This document shows, piece after piece, positions 21,624 through 26,005 of a stretch of DNA of 26,005 bases. This DNA is from an uncultured Lachnospiraceae bacterium (GTDB taxonomy: Bacteria > Bacillota > Clostridia > Lachnospirales > Lachnospiraceae), in assembly GCA_934343915.1 (NCBI GenBank), contig CAKRIL010000038.1, forward strand, positions 1 to 26,005, written 5' to 3'. The notes below the pieces were generated by a model. That model had not been told where the DNA came from. It ran no database searches and was given only the letters and a program-made list of their open reading frames with translations. Position 1 is the stretch's first letter. Each line of letters opens with the position of its first letter. The translations under genes were made by a program, and so were the position numbers.

Positions 21624-24254
21624 CTATTCATCTTCAACTATAATATTCACCTTCATAGATATGGGAATTACTCCGTCATCCGCAGTGAATGTTATATGAT
21701 ATTCTCCTTCTTTTTCCGGTGTCCAGATAAAATTGCCGCTCAGCGTGTCGAAATCCGCTCCATAAGGAAGCTCATCCGCCTGCATGAGTATCGTTCCCGA
21801 CTCACACTCGACAACATACTCCCTGTCAGCCTTCTCATCCCACATGAACTGCTCAGCGTCAGCATCATTGCCGTCGGTCAGAGGATTCCTTACCATAACG
21901 TCAAAGCACACCAGCTTTCCGACAACCACATGGATATCGTCAACCGGAACAAAATACGGACGGTGTACCGTGGCAGGAAGCTCATACTCCTCGGTCTTTA
22001 CCTCATAGGTGTAGCTCCAAGGCTCATCACACATAACCGCTGCCGTAGGGTATGGATACAGTGAATCCCTCGGTGTTCCCGGTGCCGGTGCATCCACGCA
22101 CACCTTCTCCACGCGGTAATTCTCCCTGTCAGCCCCCGGTATCACACTGACCGAATTGTCCGTCGAATGATATGGATAATCAGGCACATATTCAAGGTTG
22201 GTCGGTCTCTTACAGCTGTTCTCGACAAACACAATCTGCGGCGAAGTCTCCTGCACCGTAAGCTCACAGTTCCTTAGTATTCCATCATGAACATCATCAA
22301 ATACAACCGCCGGTCTCTCATCCTCAACCACATAGCTCAGGCTTATGTTCTCAAGCTCAAGCCCGTCAACATGGCGCGCATACAGACCATATGCCGGAAG
22401 TATTCCCCAGTTGCTCGGCTCCGGGTATACACCTGCCAGCTCAGGAACATTGTAAGGTGCCGGAACAAATCTGTTCTTATCTTTATCCCAGCTCATTCTC
22501 GGCAGAAGTCCTTCATTCTTGGTAAAAAATGTATTCACAAGCCACGGGATTGTCTGCGTCGACGGCTTCGCTCCAAGCTGCGAATATTCCCAGTTGGTGT
22601 TGAGCTGTCTCTGCTCTACGGCATGCTCCATGGTAAGTCCGCCGCGGTACTGAACATCAATGTTGTTGATGCTCACATTCTTAACGTGGCTGCTGTCAAG
22701 TCCCATAATTATTATCGGATATCTCGGGTCAGCATCCTTAACCTTGATATTGCTTATCTCTATATTCCTTATTGATGCCATATGCTCTCTTCCTACGGCA
22801 TTGGCATACAGACACAGGTTCTCCTTTGGAATCTCTCTTGAAAAATCAGGCTCATAGCTCTTCGTGTCATTATTATATGCATACTCATAATATCTGCCGT
22901 CTTTTTCGTAAAAGTTGGCACGATTAATTTTTACGGGATTCTTCTCATCCACAATATTAAAATACGAATGTCCGTCAACCGTCACCCTTCGCGAATAATT
23001 GTATGACGGAGTATATCTTGCCGCAGGATAAGTGCAGTAGCCCTCCTTATTCGGAAGCACCCACTCTGCATTGTCAAGACGTACATTGTTCTCGGCTTTG
23101 ACAAGCTCCTCTGTGCTGTTGCCGGTCACAGGAAATCTTCCTCTGTCACCTATTCTTATATATATCGGTGAACTGCTTACATTCTCCATCGTACAGTCAG
23201 TGAACACAATATCCGTAAGGTCTGAAGTATCCACGGCTTCCAGTGCGAAGCCCCTCGAGCGCTTGAAGCGCACATTCTTCACCGTCACAAGCTCATATCC
23301 GCATGTGGATTCCGTTCCGAGCTTCACTCTCGCCGTAGGACCGCATCTGTCCGTAGCCACAACCTTGTCACAGGTATACTTCCCTGCATACACACTTCCC
23401 GCATCATATCCGGTAACATCACAGTCCTCTATATATACATTGTAAAGCGGCATGAACGTCCCCACGCCAAAGGATGCCTTCATGACAAGTGCATCATCCG
23501 TAAGCGAATTGAATCTTGAGTGAACCACCGTGACATCACGGCAGCAGTCAATATCAAAAGCGTCCCTTATAGTATCTGCCAAGATACCATCAACAAGCAT
23601 ATTTTCAACGCCCTCGCATATAATTGCAAAATGCCCTGCATCCACGATGGAAAAATCCTTGAGCACAACATTGCTGCAATTAACAAGTGCTATTCCCTTA
23701 TTGCCGTACCATGTTCCGTTATGACCGTTCCTGTTGCGGTACCCATTTCCTTCCGGGTCGCCTCCCAATAAAGCATACCTTGTATATCCGTACTCATCCT
23801 TGTAGCTGCCGTCGATGAGTCCTTCACCATATATCATTATGTTCTCGAGATTCTCACCGTATATAAGGCTGTTGGCAAAGTATGTATGTCCGTGATCCTG
23901 AAGCCCTGCATACAGACATACCTCCGGCTCATCATAGCAGCCGCCCTCGCCCTCACATACCTCATATGCCGTGTTAATCTCACTTCTTGCGGCTCTTATG
24001 ACCGCACCCTTCTCCAAGCACAGATTGACATTGCTCTTCATTCTTATGGTGTATGTCTTATATTCACCCTCCGGAAAAACAACGGTTCCTCCTGCGATTG
24101 AAGCATCTGAGACTGCACGGTTAATCGCCTCCGCATTGGCGGCGGGCGGCTCCTCAGGTCCTGCTCCGTAATCCTTTACATCGAACTCTTTCTTATTTTT
24201 TTCCAACTGCCTGGCTGTGATTGTACAGCCTGTGGCACGTTTCACTGATTCCAT
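21624..24254 (-). CDS. GH28-like pectinolytic enzyme with C-terminal Ig-like domain, no signal peptide
   Basis: An 876-residue right-handed beta-helix protein related to polygalacturonases. The ATG at 24254 has AGGAGGAAAT directly upstream; an ATG nine codons earlier would read through it. After a short N-terminal part comes the start of the helix (FDVKDYGAG, GGTVVFPEGEY). The catalytic region reads IRDAFDIDCCRDVTV, where GH28 has NTDGID; TDDA with paired Asp253-254; and ARVKLGTES for the RIK motif. The GHG histidine motif is not evident. The helix is much longer than usual, and residues from about 760 end in an Ig-like domain (FDTLSGNFIWTPEKEGEY). There is no signal peptide, so it probably cleaves oligogalacturonides in the cytoplasm. 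The divergent pectin methylesterase supports a pectin role. Exact bond specificity is unknown. Confidence 0.85.
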   Translation of the reverse strand: MESVKRATGCTITARQLEKNKKEFDVKDYGAGPEEPPAANAEAINRAVSDASIAGGTVVFPEGEYKTYTIRMKSNVNLCLEKGAVIRAARSEINTAYEVCEGEGGCYDEPEVCLYAGLQDHGHTYFANSLIYGENLENIMIYGEGLIDGSYKDEYGYTRYALLGGDPEGNGYRNRNGHNGTWYGNKGIALVNCSNVVLKDFSIVDAGHFAIICEGVENMLVDGILADTIRDAFDIDCCRDVTVVHSRFNSLTDDALVMKASFGVGTFMPLYNVYIEDCDVTGYDAGSVYAGKYTCDKVVATDRCGPTARVKLGTESTCGYELVTVKNVRFKRSRGFALEAVDTSDLTDIVFTDCTMENVSSSPIYIRIGDRGRFPVTGNSTEELVKAENNVRLDNAEWVLPNKEGYCTYPAARYTPSYNYSRRVTVDGHSYFNIVDEKNPVKINRANFYEKDGRYYEYAYNNDTKSYEPDFSREIPKENLCLYANAVGREHMASIRNIEISNIKVKDADPRYPIIIMGLDSSHVKNVSINNIDVQYRGGLTMEHAVEQRQLNTNWEYSQLGAKPSTQTIPWLVNTFFTKNEGLLPRMSWDKDKNRFVPAPYNVPELAGVYPEPSNWGILPAYGLYARHVDGLELENISLSYVVEDERPAVVFDDVHDGILRNCELTVQETSPQIVFVENSCKRPTNLEYVPDYPYHSTDNSVSVIPGADRENYRVEKVCVDAPAPGTPRDSLYPYPTAAVMCDEPWSYTYEVKTEEYELPATVHRPYFVPVDDIHVVVGKLVCFDVMVRNPLTDGNDADAEQFMWDEKADREYVVECESGTILMQADELPYGADFDTLSGNFIWTPEKEGEYHITFTADDGVIPISMKVNIIVEDE

Positions 24255-24283
24255 ATTTCCTCCTGATATGATTCCTTTCACGC

Positions 24284-24312
24284 TTGAATATACACAATAA
24301 ATGTAATATAAT
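24284..24312 (+). promoter_or_regulatory. Promoter of the pectin methylesterase gene
   Basis: TTGAAT (24284-24289) and perfect TATAAT (24307-24312) are 17 bases apart. Transcription would begin near 24319, about 49 bases before the ATG. It overlaps the minus-strand promoter of the GH28-like gene. Confidence 0.75.
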
Positions 24313-24328
24313 TATTTTAATTAGTCAA
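24300..24328 (-). promoter_or_regulatory. Promoter of the GH28-like gene
   Basis: On the minus strand, TTGACT (24323-24328) and TACATT (24300-24305) are 17 bases apart; the -10 box is weak (four of six). The element shares 13 bases with the opposite promoter, so polymerase can hardly sit on both at once. Confidence 0.6.
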
Positions 24329-24367
24329 TATAAATAAAAGGAACTATTATTCAGAAAGAGGATTTAT

Positions 24368-25327
24368 ATGGATACTATCACAATTAAGGTCGACCCTCTC
24401 GGTAAGGGTGATTTTACAACCATCAATGACGCTCTCGACTCTGTTGAGGCAGTCAATGACAATATACCTGTAAGAATTGAACTTGCGCCCGGCGAATATT
24501 TTGAAAGACTTGAGATAATTCGCCCGCATGTTACACTTGTCGGTGAAGACCCCGACACAACCTATATAACCCACAGTCTCTATGCTCTCATGCTCATGGA
24601 GGACGGCAGCAAGCGCGGAACCTTCAGAAGCTACAGCGTATTTGTCGATGCCAACGACTTCACTGCCGAGAACATCACATTTGAGAATGCGTCAGGTGAC
24701 GGAAGGGATGTCGGACAGGCTCTCGCAATCTACACCGAAGGCGACCTGATTAAGTATATCAACTGTTGTTTCTTAGGCTGTCAGGACACTGTATTTACGG
24801 GTCCGCTTCCGCCTAAGGAGATTAAACCTGGCGGATTTATCGGTCCTAAGCAGTTCGCACCGAGAATCAACGGCAGACAGTATTTTAAGGACTGTTTTAT
24901 AAGAGGCGACATTGACTTTATCTTCGGAAGCTCTACCGCTTACTTCGAGAACTGTGAGATATTCTCCAACAACCGCGGTGAGGAGATTAACGGCTATGTG
25001 ACCGCACCTTCCACCCCTGAGGGACAGGAATACGGCTATGTATTCGAGGGCTGTCATTTCACAAGCAACTGCCCTCCGAATTCCGTATACCTCGGCAGAC
25101 CATGGCGTGATTATGCCAAGGCTGTATTCCTCAACTGTGAGATGGATGCACATATCCGTCGTGAGGGCTTTCATGACTGGAACAAGGAAATCACACATGA
25201 GACTGCATACTGGGCTGAATACAACAGTACCGGTGAAGGCTCCAAGGGCGAGCGTGCTCCTTGGGTTCACAGACTTACCGATGAGGAAGCCGGGCATTAC
25301 AGCCGCAAGAATGTTCTCGGCTTCTGA
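24368..25327 (+). CDS. Pectin methylesterase (carbohydrate esterase family 8)
   Basis: A 319-residue beta-helix enzyme that removes methyl groups from galacturonate residues. Family motifs are clear: DFTTINDALD near the start, GQALAIYTEGD with Gln117, CQDTVF with Gln139 and Asp140, DIDFIFG with Asp183, and YLGRPWRDYAKAVF with Arg244 and Trp246. These match the catalytic and substrate-binding residues of plant and Dickeya enzymes. The stretch between CQDT and DFIFG is about 20 residues longer than in plant enzymes. No signal peptide is present, which suggests it acts on short methylated oligogalacturonides inside the cell. The ATG at 24368 follows GAGG by six bases. nrdG starts 20 bases downstream on the same strand. 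Confidence 0.95.
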   Translation: MDTITIKVDPLGKGDFTTINDALDSVEAVNDNIPVRIELAPGEYFERLEIIRPHVTLVGEDPDTTYITHSLYALMLMEDGSKRGTFRSYSVFVDANDFTAENITFENASGDGRDVGQALAIYTEGDLIKYINCCFLGCQDTVFTGPLPPKEIKPGGFIGPKQFAPRINGRQYFKDCFIRGDIDFIFGSSTAYFENCEIFSNNRGEEINGYVTAPSTPEGQEYGYVFEGCHFTSNCPPNSVYLGRPWRDYAKAVFLNCEMDAHIRREGFHDWNKEITHETAYWAEYNSTGEGSKGERAPWVHRLTDEEAGHYSRKNVLGF

Positions 25328-25347
25328 TGAAGGAATGGAGATAAGCT

Positions 25348-25869
25348 ATGAACTATGCAGAAATTAAGAATGTAGATATCGCAAACGGTCCGGGTGTCAG
25401 GGTCTCACTCTTTGTGAGCGGCTGCCCGCATCACTGCAAGGGCTGCTTTAACGAGATGACTTGGGATTTCACATACGGAAAGCCCTACACTCAGGAGACA
25501 ATAGATTACATTTTAAAGCTGTTGGAACCACACTATATCAAGGGAATCACCTTCCTGGGCGGCGAGCCCATGGCTCCTGCCAATCAAGGCGAGGTGCTCA
25601 ACACCATGCGTCAGATTAAAGAACGCTTTCCTGAGAAGAATATATGGCTGTACACCGGATATATCTATGACACCGACATAATCGGGAAGATGGCCGACAC
25701 CCTTCCCTGCACCCGTGAAATTCTCTCCTATATAGACGTACTCGTCGACGGGCCGTTCATCCTCGCCCAAAAGAATCTTAACCTTCAATTCAAGGGCTCC
25801 GAGAATCAGCGCATCATTGATATGAAAAAGACTCTCGCAGACAATGAGATTGTCCTGTGGAGTGAATAA
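25348..25869 (+). CDS. nrdG: Anaerobic ribonucleotide reductase activating protein (NrdG-like)
   Basis: A 173-residue radical SAM enzyme that installs the glycyl radical on the class III ribonucleotide reductase NrdD. The iron-sulfur motif is CPHHCKGC with Cys26, Cys30 and Cys33, the CxxxCxxC form. It is preceded by the typical NGPGVRVSLFVSGC and followed by NEMTWDF. The SAM-binding LGGEPM lies at 70-75. The length matches NrdG rather than the longer pyruvate formate-lyase activase. The ATG at 25348 has GGAG upstream, 20 bases after the methylesterase stop, and the operon ends at the terminator at 25892. nrdD is not in the window, so this may be separated from its partner or serve another glycyl radical enzyme. 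Confidence 0.92.
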   Translation: MNYAEIKNVDIANGPGVRVSLFVSGCPHHCKGCFNEMTWDFTYGKPYTQETIDYILKLLEPHYIKGITFLGGEPMAPANQGEVLNTMRQIKERFPEKNIWLYTGYIYDTDIIGKMADTLPCTREILSYIDVLVDGPFILAQKNLNLQFKGSENQRIIDMKKTLADNEIVLWSE

Positions 25870-25891
25870 CGGATAAACTTAATCGCAATGG

Positions 25892-25924
25892 AAAAAAGAC
25901 CTTGAGGTAATCCTCAAGGTCTTT
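25892..25924. terminator. Bidirectional terminator between nrdG and tRNA-Leu
   Basis: Perfect 13-base arms (25895-25907 and 25912-25924) close a TAAT loop. On the minus strand six T follow, giving a strong terminator for tRNA-Leu. On the plus strand the stem ends in CTTT and should stop nrdG transcription. Confidence 0.9.
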
Positions 25925-25928
25925 AAAA

Positions 25929-26005
25929 TGCAGTCGGCGGGACTTGAACCCGCACCCAAGCAATATGGACTAGATCCTTAGTCTAGCGCGTATGCCAATT
26001 CCGCC
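25929..26005 (-). tRNA. tRNA-Leu (anticodon AAG), 5' end cut by the window
   Basis: On the minus strand the anticodon stem CTAGA/TCTAG carries loop CTAAGGA, with AAG at 25979-25977. A long class II variable arm follows, then T arm GCGGG-TTCAAGT-CCCGC and the 3' acceptor CGACTGC with discriminator A. CCA is not encoded. The 5' acceptor strand (expected GCAGTCG by pairing) lies just beyond the right edge. Confidence 0.94.

Noticed and set aside
24773..25297. A 174-codon minus-strand frame opposite the pectin methylesterase
   Set aside because: The plus-strand frame has all CE8 catalytic motifs; the opposite frame has none and no ribosome site.

Overview
This 26 kb window looks like the chromosome of an anaerobic gut Firmicute of the family Lachnospiraceae, possibly a pectin-using Lachnospira-like species. 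The organism call is inference. It rests on the DUF5688 protein, a Rex repressor beside an ABC-F ATPase, an NrdG activase, alr followed directly by mazF, and a pectin methylesterase facing a GH28-like enzyme. Both tRNA genes lack an encoded CCA. The window is gene-dense, mostly minus strand, with no insertion sequence, phage module or CRISPR array.

Left block (1-6722, minus): a phospho-signalling operon read from a good promoter at 6694-6722. In order of transcription it encodes a PP2C phosphatase, an FHA-domain protein with an N-terminal zinc ribbon, a membrane Ser/Thr kinase whose outer part resembles a family 1 ABC solute-binding protein, and a paralogous kinase with at least nine complete extracellular PASTA repeats that runs off the left edge. 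Both kinases start with the same zinc-ribbon module. A small XRE regulator is divergent at 6793-7074.

Middle block (7225-12062, minus): a tightly packed run of rluF, ligA, metA, a small membrane protein carrying only a sensor-kinase H-box, and a LytTR response regulator, ending at a terminator at 7167-7205. Next come a lipoprotein, tRNA-Arg(CCG) and a DUF5688 gene. Two near-identical 40-nt hairpins with a compensatory base-pair change lie here, followed by a GC-rich double inverted repeat.

Right-middle block (14420-19701, minus): efp; then a cluster of a coiled-coil protein, the NAD(P)HX repair enzyme, alanine racemase and a MazF-type RNase with no visible antitoxin; then rex with its own promoter, a Rex-like operator and a terminator.

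Right block (19710-26005): an ABC-F ATPase sits 18 bases behind a GH28-like pectinolytic enzyme (minus). Divergent from it are a CE8 pectin methylesterase and nrdG (plus). Neither pectinase has a signal peptide, so both probably act on imported oligogalacturonides in the cytoplasm. A shared bidirectional terminator separates nrdG from a tRNA-Leu(AAG) cut by the right edge.

All product calls come from reading motifs in translated sequence. No database search was run.
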